Assembly (NCBI GenBank): GCA_018971305.1
Contig: JAGXBC010000001.1
Location: 124,001 to 188,000 of the forward strand
Direction: 5' to 3'
DNA: 64,000 nucleotides
DNA from: Patescibacteria group bacterium
GTDB lineage: Bacteria; Patescibacteria; Paceibacteria; UBA6257; 2-01-FULL-56-20
A program made the position numbers and the translations under genes. Below are positions 49,596 to 58,449 of the stretch, in pieces (within the stretch, counting starts at the first letter, position 1; each line of letters opens with the position of its first letter). The notes beneath the pieces were generated by a model that had not been told where the DNA came from, searched no databases, and was given only the letters and a program-made list of their open reading frames with translations.

Positions 49596-51932
49596 TTAGC
49601 GTATTCCGAGGTCATCAAGAATCGGTTTAATCTGTAGATACAATGGGCTTTTCGTAAAATCAAAGGTCTCGGCAACATGAGAGAGAAGCGAGCGAGCTCC
49701 CCCCTTATTGCCCTTAAATACATAATAAGCCAGCCCCAGTTTTATCTGCGCCTCGATATCCTGCGGCTGCATGTCGAGGGCCTGCTGATACAACGCGATT
49801 GCTTCGTCGGTATGTCCGCTGTCGGCAAAAAGCCCGGCCACCGTGCGCGGCTCGTAAAATATCGTCCATTCCCTGCCCATTTTTATTGATTTTTCAATTT
49901 CATCGTAACCGGTTGCGGGATCATTGGCGGCATAGGCCATTACCCCATAGTAAAAATGGGCGTCGGGAACGTTCTCATCCAGTTCCAGGGCGTATTTCAA
50001 AAGAGCCAAAGCTTGAGACGTGTCCCCCTCCAGATATTTTGTCTTGGAAAGAGAAAAATAAACCTCCTGCCGGTTGGGGCTGAGCGAGAGGGCGATGGCT
50101 GCTTCTTTTTCGGCTCCGGGCAAATATAGTTTTGGGTCAATCGCCGAGCTTTGGTTATAAACGTCAACGAGCAGATAATGGTTGAAGGCATCCAGGGGAT
50201 GGGCGTCTCTTACCTTTTCCATCTGTTCGATAGACCACTTAACCTCATCCTCGGGCACGCCGCCGTTATTATTATAAAAATAGGCCTGCGACATATCCGT
50301 CGCATAATCGCGGACAAAATTATAGTTATAGGGCGACCATACGCCTATGGCATCATGGAAATAATTTATACCCTGCTCTACCTTCCCATTGGCTAGATAT
50401 TGATAGGCCCAATATTCATCGTAAGCCGCCTGGACCGTTAGAATATTGACGAAATAAACGACTATAGCGGCGGAGACAATTGCCGCATAGATTGCATATC
50501 CGGCAATAATTCCTCGTGGTTTTCCTGCGCCACCGTTGTTCTTAAAGTTATAACCACCAACTTCACCGCTGTCAGAGCTTTCTCGCCAATAAATTCCGTT
50601 AAGCAAGCCGAAAAGCATATAGAGCATCAACGCCGGCCCCAAAGTGTCAAATAGAAAAAGATTCTGGACCGCGTAGGCCACGAAGGTGGCGACGGCTATT
50701 TGCCCGAAGATATTACGCGAACGCCAAGCCTCCCAAATAAAAGCCACGACTAGCCCTAGAAAAGCCAGGGTAAGAGCAATCCCCCCCGCATTCAAAAGTT
50801 CCATAAGGAAATTGTGGGGCTTGTCGAATCTAGTTTCCTGATAATTGAGTTCCAGGGAATGCGGGTCGTAATACTTATTGAAAACTATATTAAAGTTTTC
50901 CCAGCCCCAGCCCAGAACCGGCTTATCCAGAAAACCCTTCCAAGCGGCACGGATAGCGGAAAGACGCGGCTGGAGTTCTTCGCTGGAAAGAGAGACGGAA
51001 ACATCTTTAAAGCGATTCAGACCGGGAATCCGCGACCAGAAAGAATTGCTCCTCGTAAACCAAAACCCAGCCCCTCCAACAATAATAAGAACCAGGACTA
51101 TTCCATACAGCGAACGCTTATTGAGCCACTTGTTAGTAAGGGCAGGTGGTCGGAGAGTAAAGAGAATTAGTAGAATGAAAAGCCCCATACCCCAGCCGAG
51201 AATCGCCCCGCGCGTCTGAGTGAAGAACAGCGCAATAATGGAGGACGCCATGGACAAAAACAAAAAAATGATCAGACCAAGATTCTTCTCTGATTTTTTT
51301 GCATTATTATTGATTACCCCGCCGATTTTATTCCTGAATTCGTCGAATAACAGATATAAAGCGAAGAAAAAATTGAAAATAAGATAGCCGGCCAAAAAAG
51401 AAGGGTTATCGAAAGTAGACCCTGGACGGTAATAACTAGCGGCCGAAGTGTCCAGCAGTTTTATCCAAGGCATGATCTCCGGAAACTTAACCTGAGAAAT
51501 GGCGGTGATCGCCACCACGAAAGATGATATAAGTGTGGCATAGAGCAATCTTCGGTTATCCTTTTTTGTAAAAATAGAAGAGATTATAAGCATAAACGCC
51601 ACCATATGAATTATAGTTACAACGCCGAAATCCCGCTCGTAACCGGACCAAAAACTGTGCGAGGGATCAACTCCAAAAATTGAAGTTATAATAAGAGCGC
51701 CCAGAAAAACCGTTATCCCCCAAACAATCGGGGTCAATTTCGGTCTGTAATCTTTATTAAATATAACGAGCGCAAGCCATAGAAAAAAAGCTGCTTCCGT
51801 TAGCGACTGGAAAAGGGCGGTTTTAGGAATAATCGCCGGATAAACCGTATCGGATATAAAAAACAGCGGCGTTACCGCAACTATGGCAAAGACAAAGAAC
51901 TTTATTGTGTTTAAAAGATTACGTTCACTCAT
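49596..51932 (-). CDS. O-antigen-ligase-like membrane protein with C-terminal TPR repeats
   Basis: 778 aa. The first 480 residues hold about 12 membrane helices and a Wzy_C/WaaL-like region (TQTRGAILGWGMGLFILL near 245; GWGWENFNIVFNKYYDP and ETRFDKPHNFLMELLNAGG near 350-390, with the conserved R...H pair). The last 200 residues are TPR-like (ALALLKYALELDENVPDAHFYYGVMAY, AIALYQQALDMQPQDIEAQIKLGLAYY). Family members join polysaccharide or glycan to lipid or protein acceptors. A role in surface glycan or pilin/S-layer glycosylation is inferred. Confidence 0.82.
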   Translation of the reverse strand: MSERNLLNTIKFFVFAIVAVTPLFFISDTVYPAIIPKTALFQSLTEAAFFLWLALVIFNKDYRPKLTPIVWGITVFLGALIITSIFGVDPSHSFWSGYERDFGVVTIIHMVAFMLIISSIFTKKDNRRLLYATLISSFVVAITAISQVKFPEIMPWIKLLDTSAASYYRPGSTFDNPSFLAGYLIFNFFFALYLLFDEFRNKIGGVINNNAKKSEKNLGLIIFLFLSMASSIIALFFTQTRGAILGWGMGLFILLILFTLRPPALTNKWLNKRSLYGIVLVLIIVGGAGFWFTRSNSFWSRIPGLNRFKDVSVSLSSEELQPRLSAIRAAWKGFLDKPVLGWGWENFNIVFNKYYDPHSLELNYQETRFDKPHNFLMELLNAGGIALTLAFLGLVVAFIWEAWRSRNIFGQIAVATFVAYAVQNLFLFDTLGPALMLYMLFGLLNGIYWRESSDSGEVGGYNFKNNGGAGKPRGIIAGYAIYAAIVSAAIVVYFVNILTVQAAYDEYWAYQYLANGKVEQGINYFHDAIGVWSPYNYNFVRDYATDMSQAYFYNNNGGVPEDEVKWSIEQMEKVRDAHPLDAFNHYLLVDVYNQSSAIDPKLYLPGAEKEAAIALSLSPNRQEVYFSLSKTKYLEGDTSQALALLKYALELDENVPDAHFYYGVMAYAANDPATGYDEIEKSIKMGREWTIFYEPRTVAGLFADSGHTDEAIALYQQALDMQPQDIEAQIKLGLAYYVFKGNKGGARSLLSHVAETFDFTKSPLYLQIKPILDDLGIR

Positions 51933-52003
51933 TTTAGATGTACCGTTTTAATCAATATAACAAATGTCGCCGCATATCGGCAATATTTTGTTTTCTCTAC
52001 CGC

Positions 52004-52037
52004 AACCAAAAAGACCCCCGAAGGGGCCTTTTTGGTT
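52004..52037. terminator. Bidirectional rho-independent terminator
   Basis: AACCAAAAAGACCCC and GGGGCCTTTTTGGTT arms, 43 bases after the stop of the surface-protein gene (minus). Confidence 0.85.
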
Positions 52038-52079
52038 CATACGATCTGGCAGTCTCAAGCCGCCGAACCGTAAGGCAAA

Positions 52080-55000
52080 CTACGTACCCTGAGCGAAGCT
52101 CGCCGAATTCAACTGAATCGGGAATAGCTGGCTCGAAGGCAGCGTAATGTTGCTGTTCGCGGCGCTATCAAGACCATCGGTGTAGAGAACATCCGTGGAC
52201 CGAGTAGAGACGGTCGCAGCGAGAGACGTCACGTTCTGACCTGTAGAGGCCTGGGTCTTGGAATCGTTGACCTGCAGTGTCCAGTTCCTCGTCGAGCCGG
52301 CAGAAATCTGCTGGCCGTTAGACGTAGAACCGAAGTTGAAGGTAACCGAGCAAGAACCCGAGCCGCCAGCGGCAACTGTCTGACATGTCGCAGCCGAGGA
52401 TGTAGATTGAACCGTTCCAATGGATTGGTTGTTTTCATCCAAGATCTTGATGCCATCCAAGAAACCAGTGCCGGAAACTGCGTTACCAGTGAAACTCACA
52501 ACCATCGTGTTCAGAGCAACCGCACCCGCGCTGTCAGCCGAGAAGCTAAGAGTCGCGAAGTTGTCGGAAGTGCTCTTGGACCGTCCGGTTGTGGAACCCA
52601 AGGCCGTCGCGGCAAACGAAAGTTTGCTCCTCAAGACGGTCTGAGTGTTGCCGGCAGCAGAAGTGGTTGATACCGAAGACGTGCTGTTGGACGTAGCACC
52701 TAAGGCCGTAACAGCCGAACCATTCGCAATGTTGAACTGGTGGTTGGCATTATCCGTGGCTCCCGAAGAAGCGTAGGAAGAAGCGTCACCTTTCAAAGTA
52801 AGCGAGATGGAGTTCGCCTGCGGAACAACGAACGGAGTGGCAAAGTGGAATGTCCATGCCCACAAGGCCGTTCCCGAAGTGACAGCCGAGCCGGCCGTGC
52901 CAACAGCCGTTGAGCCGTTGTACAAGGTCAGATTGCTGAATGTCGATTTAACGGTGGAAGTAGAAGAGACCGTGTCGGCGACCGTAAGGTCGGTGACCTT
53001 AACGTTTTCCGCGTTCGTGGTTTCCGTAAAGCGGAAGGTAGCCAAAGGATTCTGGGATGAACCCATCACAATCTGGCCAGCCGGGGCCTGCGAGGAATCG
53101 GCAGTTACCGAAACCGTCGCCTGTCCGGCAATCGTAATTCCCTGTCCAGCCGTCGAGGAACAGGTCAAGGCGTTGTAAGACGTCTGGCCCGTACCAGAGC
53201 AGGAAGAAAGGGTTGAGGCCGGGCTTACGGACGCAGCGCCGGACAGAATGTCGGCGTAGACGTCAACGTAAGTCGTACCGCCCTTCGCAACCGTGAACGG
53301 TGTTCCCGAGAACGAGTAGGAACCGCCCGAGGAAACTAACCCTTGGGTAGAACCGAACTGCGAGCCGTTAATCATAACGTGCAAGTTGCTGAGGAATGCC
53401 GTAGCGCCAGCCTTTACCGTCAAGTTGGAAACGGTCACGCCGTCAGCCGATGAGGCCGTCAAAGCGTAAGAGCCAATCTTAACGTTGGACGAAGGCGAGG
53501 CAACGGTCTGGTTGCCCAAAGCCGTGTTCTGCGCCGTCGTGAGCTGTGTGGACTGGAGCGTCAAAGACGAACCAGTTGCTCCGCCCGAAGAGTTGCTTGC
53601 GGACGAAGTCAAACCCTGCAGGTTACTGGTATTGCCAGTCAGAGAGGCAACTACCGTACCGAAGTCAGCACCAGACTGAATGTCTGCCTTTATAGACAAG
53701 ACACGGGTCGTGTTCGCCGGAACTATATAGTTGATCGGCGAGGTGCCTGTACCAAAACAGTCGGTGTAGACACCACCCGTGTAAGAGGTGTTGCTACCAC
53801 CGCCAACCGTAATATCACAAGTGTTCGTCGTGGCGGAAGGAGGCGTGTTGATGGTTGTACCCACCTGACCACCCGCGTCATCCGTCAAGGCGACATTTTT
53901 GACCTCGTTAGACAAGGTTGTCGTCGAATTGCCGAACGTCATCTTAAAGGTTAAGAATTTAACCTTAACCGCTTCACCCGCCGCGTAAATTGTGTACTTG
54001 GCGAGCGTCACGTTGGACTGTCCAGGAGCCAAGTTTCCAGTCGGCGTATCGGCCGCCTGAGAAACGGTTATTTGACCCTGCTGGATTGAAACCTGCGTGC
54101 CAGTGTTGGACGAGCCGGCGATCGGCACGTTGTACTGGGAGTCCACAGCGTAGAGATCGTAAGAGTTCAAGATCTCAAACTGGAAGTTCTTGTTCGGAGA
54201 ACCCATAACATCGGAGTAAACCTGAATGTTATTGGAGCCCGTGTTCAGAGTCCCTGGGTTGGACGACATATCAAAGTAGGCAGTTCCATCAGCCCCAACT
54301 GAGGCCAAGGTAGTGCCAGCCTGCGTGCCGTTAACCATTATTTTCACGTTGCGGAGGTCGGCGTTATTGGCCGAACCGATAACCGTGAACTTCAATCCTT
54401 TCAGCCAAACTTTGCTGTTGGAGACGCTGAAGTTCCAGGAACCGACAATGTTGTTCTGAGTACCGGCAGTGTCAGTCGTCGCAATGGAACTGGACGTAAT
54501 TGTCAAGCTCGCAATGGAAGGATTGGTGACTGTCGTTACCGTGAACGTATTGCCGCTAAGAGGGAAGGCTCCGGAGGCCGAAACCGCCGCGCCGCCGCTC
54601 GTCGCGGAAACATTGCTTGCCGCTGCAATCGCGAATCCGACCGTGTTACCAGCCGTAAGACCCGTTGAAGGGTCTATGGCAAGCCACAAGGTGCGGGTGG
54701 CCCCGGCGTTTACGTTCAAATTCAATCCGGCGAAGTCAATGACTCCGTTGGAGATGGAATTGTACTGATAAAGCACCTGGCCGTTTTCAACCAAGTAAGC
54801 TCCGGAAATGGAGCTATCGGAGATGACTCCGGTCTTGTTGAATTTCAATTCGGAAACCGTAACTGCGCCAGAATTGCCTGCGGTCAAGTTCACGGCCATA
54901 ACCGGAACGCGAGCCGCGGCAGTTGAAGCACTCGAAATGAGCGCGCCGGCTGATGGGTTCTGTGAAGACAGAGACACAACTAAACCGGAAGCTGGAGCAG

Positions 55001-55475
55001 GAACACTCGGAGTACTACTAGTAGAAGGAGTACTGGCCGACAAAGACGCGACGTAAGCGCGTGACTTTGCCCCGAAGTAACCGGCAGCCGGGCTAATGCC
55101 GTGAGCCGCCTGATACTTCGCAACAGCCGCCTTTGTTAAGGCACCGAAGTATGTTGATTCATGTCCCGGAGAACCCGCGCCGGACGCCGCAATCTGCGCG
55201 CCATTCGCATTCAAGAACTGCTGCAAGGCCTTAACATCGGCTCCGGAACTGCCCACGGTGAGGTCGCGGGTATAGTTGTAAGAAGACGACATTGAAGAAC
55301 CGCTGGCAGAGTTGAGCTGCGATTGGAGTTGCTGAATTTGCGTGAGCAACGCTGCGATCTGCGCCTGCAAGTCCGTAACGGACTGAGCAGAAGCAACCGG
55401 GAGAAGAGCGCCGGAGAACGTTATTAATGTCGTTCCCGCGAGCGCCAAAGAAACTAATTTCTTTGAGATATTCAT
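52080..55475 (-). CDS. Large secreted peptidoglycan-binding / S-layer-like protein
   Basis: 1131 aa. Signal peptide MNISKKLVSLALAGTTLIT ending ASA-QS; a short coiled coil (about 33-58, DLQAQIAALLTQIQQLQSQL); a PG_binding_1 domain (about 66-147, VGSSGADVKALQQFLNANG...YFGALTKAAVAKYQ...ISPAAGYFGAKSR). About 950 residues of repetitive Ser/Thr/Ala/Gly-rich beta modules follow (IASLTITSSSIATT, KVWLKGLKFTV, NLTVKAGATAFL). Almost no cysteines. The codon-use pattern is even and the gene has a long leader with three GGTCGA motifs, own promoter region and terminator. It looks like a major, highly expressed surface-layer protein attached to the cell wall. Confidence 0.75.
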   Translation of the reverse strand: MNISKKLVSLALAGTTLITFSGALLPVASAQSVTDLQAQIAALLTQIQQLQSQLNSASGSSMSSSYNYTRDLTVGSSGADVKALQQFLNANGAQIAASGAGSPGHESTYFGALTKAAVAKYQAAHGISPAAGYFGAKSRAYVASLSASTPSTSSTPSVPAPASGLVVSLSSQNPSAGALISSASTAAARVPVMAVNLTAGNSGAVTVSELKFNKTGVISDSSISGAYLVENGQVLYQYNSISNGVIDFAGLNLNVNAGATRTLWLAIDPSTGLTAGNTVGFAIAAASNVSATSGGAAVSASGAFPLSGNTFTVTTVTNPSIASLTITSSSIATTDTAGTQNNIVGSWNFSVSNSKVWLKGLKFTVIGSANNADLRNVKIMVNGTQAGTTLASVGADGTAYFDMSSNPGTLNTGSNNIQVYSDVMGSPNKNFQFEILNSYDLYAVDSQYNVPIAGSSNTGTQVSIQQGQITVSQAADTPTGNLAPGQSNVTLAKYTIYAAGEAVKVKFLTFKMTFGNSTTTLSNEVKNVALTDDAGGQVGTTINTPPSATTNTCDITVGGGSNTSYTGGVYTDCFGTGTSPINYIVPANTTRVLSIKADIQSGADFGTVVASLTGNTSNLQGLTSSASNSSGGATGSSLTLQSTQLTTAQNTALGNQTVASPSSNVKIGSYALTASSADGVTVSNLTVKAGATAFLSNLHVMINGSQFGSTQGLVSSGGSYSFSGTPFTVAKGGTTYVDVYADILSGAASVSPASTLSSCSGTGQTSYNALTCSSTAGQGITIAGQATVSVTADSSQAPAGQIVMGSSQNPLATFRFTETTNAENVKVTDLTVADTVSSTSTVKSTFSNLTLYNGSTAVGTAGSAVTSGTALWAWTFHFATPFVVPQANSISLTLKGDASSYASSGATDNANHQFNIANGSAVTALGATSNSTSSVSTTSAAGNTQTVLRSKLSFAATALGSTTGRSKSTSDNFATLSFSADSAGAVALNTMVVSFTGNAVSGTGFLDGIKILDENNQSIGTVQSTSSAATCQTVAAGGSGSCSVTFNFGSTSNGQQISAGSTRNWTLQVNDSKTQASTGQNVTSLAATVSTRSTDVLYTDGLDSAANSNITLPSSQLFPIQLNSASFAQGT

Positions 55476-55530
55476 TTAGTAAGTTTAATTTATTTTCGAT
55501 TTAATTTATTTTATCGACCTGTTTTTGATT

Positions 55531-55545
55531 GGGTCGTCGACCTTT
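55531..55545 (-). promoter_or_regulatory. AAAGGTCG-type leader motif, site 6 (palindromic)
   Basis: Minus strand AAAAGGTCGACGACC; GGTCG-A-CGACC is a perfect inverted repeat. Two more GGTCGA copies flank it at 55513 and 55577. Confidence 0.4.
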
Positions 55546-55647
55546 TTAATTTAATTTGGAATCCACTGGCCTTCGTTTCGACCCCCATATCATCGGTGAG
55601 GACAATGTGCGGGGAACAAATAGCCGCGGAGTTGGTTTCTAATTATT

Positions 55648-55672
55648 AAAAAACTCGCTGTTCAAGGCGAGG
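55648..55672 (-). terminator. Weak rho-independent terminator
   Basis: CTCGC/GCGAG five-base stem and six Ts on the minus strand, about 220 bases after the stop of the DeoR-like gene. Confidence 0.4.
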
Positions 55673-55889
55673 CTGTCTAAGTTTAAAGATAAACCATACA
55701 ACTATGACCAAAAAATATCATAGCCGCTAGCTTTTATCTTCGTGTCCGTTTTCACGAACTGGTCCAGCCTCACACTGAACCTCTATTAAATTCTAGCAGA
55801 ACCAAGAGCTAAAAGATGTGCATAAACCGACAGAATCAAGCTTTTGGTTAGCAATATATATAACGATGCTAAGGGCGAAAGGTTACCAA

Positions 55890-56570
55890 CTATTGTTGCC
55901 TACTTATCGTCCTATAGTAAGTAGACGGCCCACCATTTCCGGCCCTTTCTATGAGCCCCCGGGAAAGCAAATTTTGCATATCGTAACGCAACGTTCTTTC
56001 GCTAACACCAGGCAATATACCCTGTATTTCCTTCAATCGGCAATTGCCGTTTTGCCGTATTCTTTCCAATATTGCCGATTGCCGCATTTCCGATTTAATA
56101 TAGTTGCCGCTTCCATTATCTAATTGACCATAATCAGAGTTATCCCGATTAACAGTGTTTTCAACGGTTAAATCTTTTGCCGTATTATCTTCAGTTGAAT
56201 TAGTAATAGATGATTTATCGTATCCGGAAAATATATCATCCAATTTTATCTCATCTATTTTTGCCGGATTATCATATTCGGCAATTGCCGAATTTAGACC
56301 ATATAATTCAGATATCACCTTATCAGAATTTGCCGGATGGAAAACCCCGACATCAGCTCCAAATCTTAGCAATCTTTCTAGGTTATCAGATGCCGAAAAC
56401 ATCGCAACCCGATCTTCGGAGGAAAATGCCCCCAAGACGATAAGCGCCGCGTCTTCCGCTTTATCCCTAAAACTTCCACTATTGACAGAGGACGCCATTC
56501 TCCAGACGGCATAGGCAACTTCATATGCTTTCTTTGTTAAAAACTTATCCTGATTATTTATCCTGGACAT
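55890..56570 (-). CDS. DeoR-like helix-turn-helix regulator
   Basis: 226 aa. The C-terminal 60 residues are a DeoR-type HTH: RQSAILERIRQNGNCRLKEI, GVSERTLRYDMQNLLSRGLIERAG. The N-terminal 90 residues are helical (KKAYEVAYAVWRMASSV, DNLERLLRFGADVGV) and are joined by a long Asp/Asn/Ser-rich linker. The HTH at the C-terminal end is opposite to classic DeoR. Target unknown; it lies upstream of the surface-protein gene on the same strand. Confidence 0.7.
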   Translation of the reverse strand: MSRINNQDKFLTKKAYEVAYAVWRMASSVNSGSFRDKAEDAALIVLGAFSSEDRVAMFSASDNLERLLRFGADVGVFHPANSDKVISELYGLNSAIAEYDNPAKIDEIKLDDIFSGYDKSSITNSTEDNTAKDLTVENTVNRDNSDYGQLDNGSGNYIKSEMRQSAILERIRQNGNCRLKEIQGILPGVSERTLRYDMQNLLSRGLIERAGNGGPSTYYRTISRQQ

Positions 56571-56694
56571 TGAGAATCAGTATATTGCCGCAAGGCAAAA
56601 TATGTCAACAGGCAAAAAATTAATATACCGATGCGGTAACTATTAAAAAATCCCGCTTGGTATGGGATTTTTATTATATCTCTTTTATTCACCG

Positions 56695-57507
56695 CTATCT
56701 GTTGGCGATTTTGAGGATCTCTTCCGCCTTCTTAAGTTTTTCCAGCGTTCCGCAATCAAGTCGTCTGCCCGGAAATTCCCAGCCATAAACCCTTCCCTTT
56801 ATTATAAGCTCTATTTGCAAAGCAACTGCCAGAGGCAAGGCGTCGTCAGCAACCATGGGCAACGTATCGGAAACACTTTTTAGATTTCTTAATATTGAAG
56901 GGGTTATGATATATCCGCCGACAATAGTGAGATTAGAAGGGGCTTCTTTGGCAAGGGGTTTTTCCACTATCTCCGTAACCTCGTAGATATTCCCTCCCCA
57001 TCTATTATTTTTTGCCGCATATGTTTTTACCTTCTTGATCCCCACGACACCAAAACGGGAAACTATTTTTTTAGGGACCCTTTCTAAAAGCAACACCGGA
57101 GAACGTTGCGATTCGTAGATTCTAATAAGAGATTGTAAAACAGGGGGTTTTTCGATAATAATATCGTCACAAAATCTAACGGCGAAGGCCTCGCCACGGA
57201 GCAGATCGTAGGCCTGAATAATTGCGTGTCCATTGCCACCCGGAGTAGCCTGTTCACGAACGTGAAAGCCCAATTCCGGGAATTTCTTTCCATGGACACG
57301 TAAATATTCCTGGAATTTGCCGCGGCCGGAGGGATTAACAATTAAGATAACTTCTTTTATGCCGCTCAGTACGGCCTCTTCTAAAACGTATTCAATAAGG
57401 GGCCTGCCGTTAACTTTTATGAGGTTTTTAGGGATGTGGCGGGTTAAGGGCAACAGCCGCTTTCCCCTGCCGGCCACAGGCAGAACAAGCTTTGTTATTC
57501 TCTTCAT
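56695..57507 (-). CDS. Sugar nucleotidyltransferase, GalU-like
   Basis: 270 aa. KLVLPVAGRGKRLLPLTRHIPKNLIKVNGRPLIEYVLEEA is the nucleotide-binding start (variant of G-x-G-T-R-x-LP; cited in part: VAGRGKRLLPLT), then FCDDIII as the metal-binding Asp region, ATPGGNGHAI, EIVEKP (about 185) and GWEFPGRRLDCGT near the end. It makes UDP-glucose or a similar NDP-sugar for surface glycans. Ordinary length for GalU. Confidence 0.85.
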   Translation of the reverse strand: MKRITKLVLPVAGRGKRLLPLTRHIPKNLIKVNGRPLIEYVLEEAVLSGIKEVILIVNPSGRGKFQEYLRVHGKKFPELGFHVREQATPGGNGHAIIQAYDLLRGEAFAVRFCDDIIIEKPPVLQSLIRIYESQRSPVLLLERVPKKIVSRFGVVGIKKVKTYAAKNNRWGGNIYEVTEIVEKPLAKEAPSNLTIVGGYIITPSILRNLKSVSDTLPMVADDALPLAVALQIELIIKGRVYGWEFPGRRLDCGTLEKLKKAEEILKIANR

Positions 57508-57546
57508 GTTTTAAATTCTATAATCTAAATTATATATTCTCAAATC

Positions 57547-58269
57547 TCACAAACCCCACTGCGCCAACCCTAAAATCACCACCAGGAATGAGAAAAATAT
57601 GGAAAAAGAAATCAATACCTTATCTTTTATTAATATCCCAGCCGAATAATCGGCAGCCAGCTCCATAAGCATCGTAGCTGTTAAAAATACCAGGGCCGAC
57701 TGATAAAAAAAGTTTATAGGCAGAAGGAGGGCGACAAGAGATATCTGCCAGATGATAATTGCTGAAATGCCAGCTATTATAGACGGGGGTATTCGAGCGC
57801 CGCCCGATGAATCAGGACGGTCAGCAAACCGCAGGAATTCATTGATGAGGAAGAAAAAAACAGCGGCAATTACAATCATCCAAACAAATCCAGCCACCGT
57901 CCCCCAGTTGTCAAATTTTGCAAAGAACTTAATAAAAGTCAAAAACATAATTGCCAGAACCAAAATCTCGTGAGCGGATTTCCTTCCGATAAAAATCAGG
58001 TCTTTGATGCCAAGAATGAGATAGAAAACCAACGACAACAGCACTGCAAACGGCAATCCCGCCGGTTCCGCAATAGAGAAAAAAATAAGCACTGCGAAAG
58101 GCAGGAGTAACTTGATCGGCCGGAAAAACGGGACAAAATACATATATAAAGCTATGAGGAAGAAAATCCAGAATGGCAGAAAAAACCAAGCTGCGCCGAA
58201 AATTACAGCCTTCACAACGTGGGCACGCAAGGGAATGGCCTTTTTAATTGTCGTTATAAATTTATCCAT
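57547..58269 (-). CDS. Polytopic membrane protein of unknown function
   Basis: 240 aa from the ATG at 58269 (the frame is open to 58359). Seven to eight hydrophobic helices with few charged residues, a basic N-terminal tail (MDKFITTIKKAIPLRAHVVK) and the loop NEFLRFADRPDSSGG in the middle. No family motif. It lies between clpB and the GalU-like gene on the same strand. Confidence 0.6.
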   Translation of the reverse strand: MDKFITTIKKAIPLRAHVVKAVIFGAAWFFLPFWIFFLIALYMYFVPFFRPIKLLLPFAVLIFFSIAEPAGLPFAVLLSLVFYLILGIKDLIFIGRKSAHEILVLAIMFLTFIKFFAKFDNWGTVAGFVWMIVIAAVFFFLINEFLRFADRPDSSGGARIPPSIIAGISAIIIWQISLVALLLPINFFYQSALVFLTATMLMELAADYSAGILIKDKVLISFSIFFSFLVVILGLAQWGL

Positions 58270-58449
58270 CCCGTTAAAAAATGAACTCCTTGGCTCTCGA
58301 CAAGGGACTGCATATGGCAATTGCAACGTGCCGATAGTTAAATGCCAGCCGACGAGCAATATTTACAACCGGATTCATCTATATAAAAATACCCCTCTAT
58401 TGAAGAGTTGTAAAATTAACGGTCCACCCGTGCACGATATGAATAAGAT

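Larger units (their letters stand above)
55476..55889. other. 414-bp intergenic region: leader and promoter region of the surface-protein gene
   Basis: No gene seen. On the minus strand it contains, in transcription order: a terminator-like hairpin (CTCGC-N8-GCGAG-TTTTTT, 55648-55672), then GGGGGTCGAAA (55577-55586), AAAGGTCGACGACC (about 55531-55545, which includes the palindrome GGTCGACGACC) and AGGTCGAT (55513-55521). The last 35 bases before the ATG are A/T-rich without a Shine-Dalgarno sequence. Confidence 0.5.
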
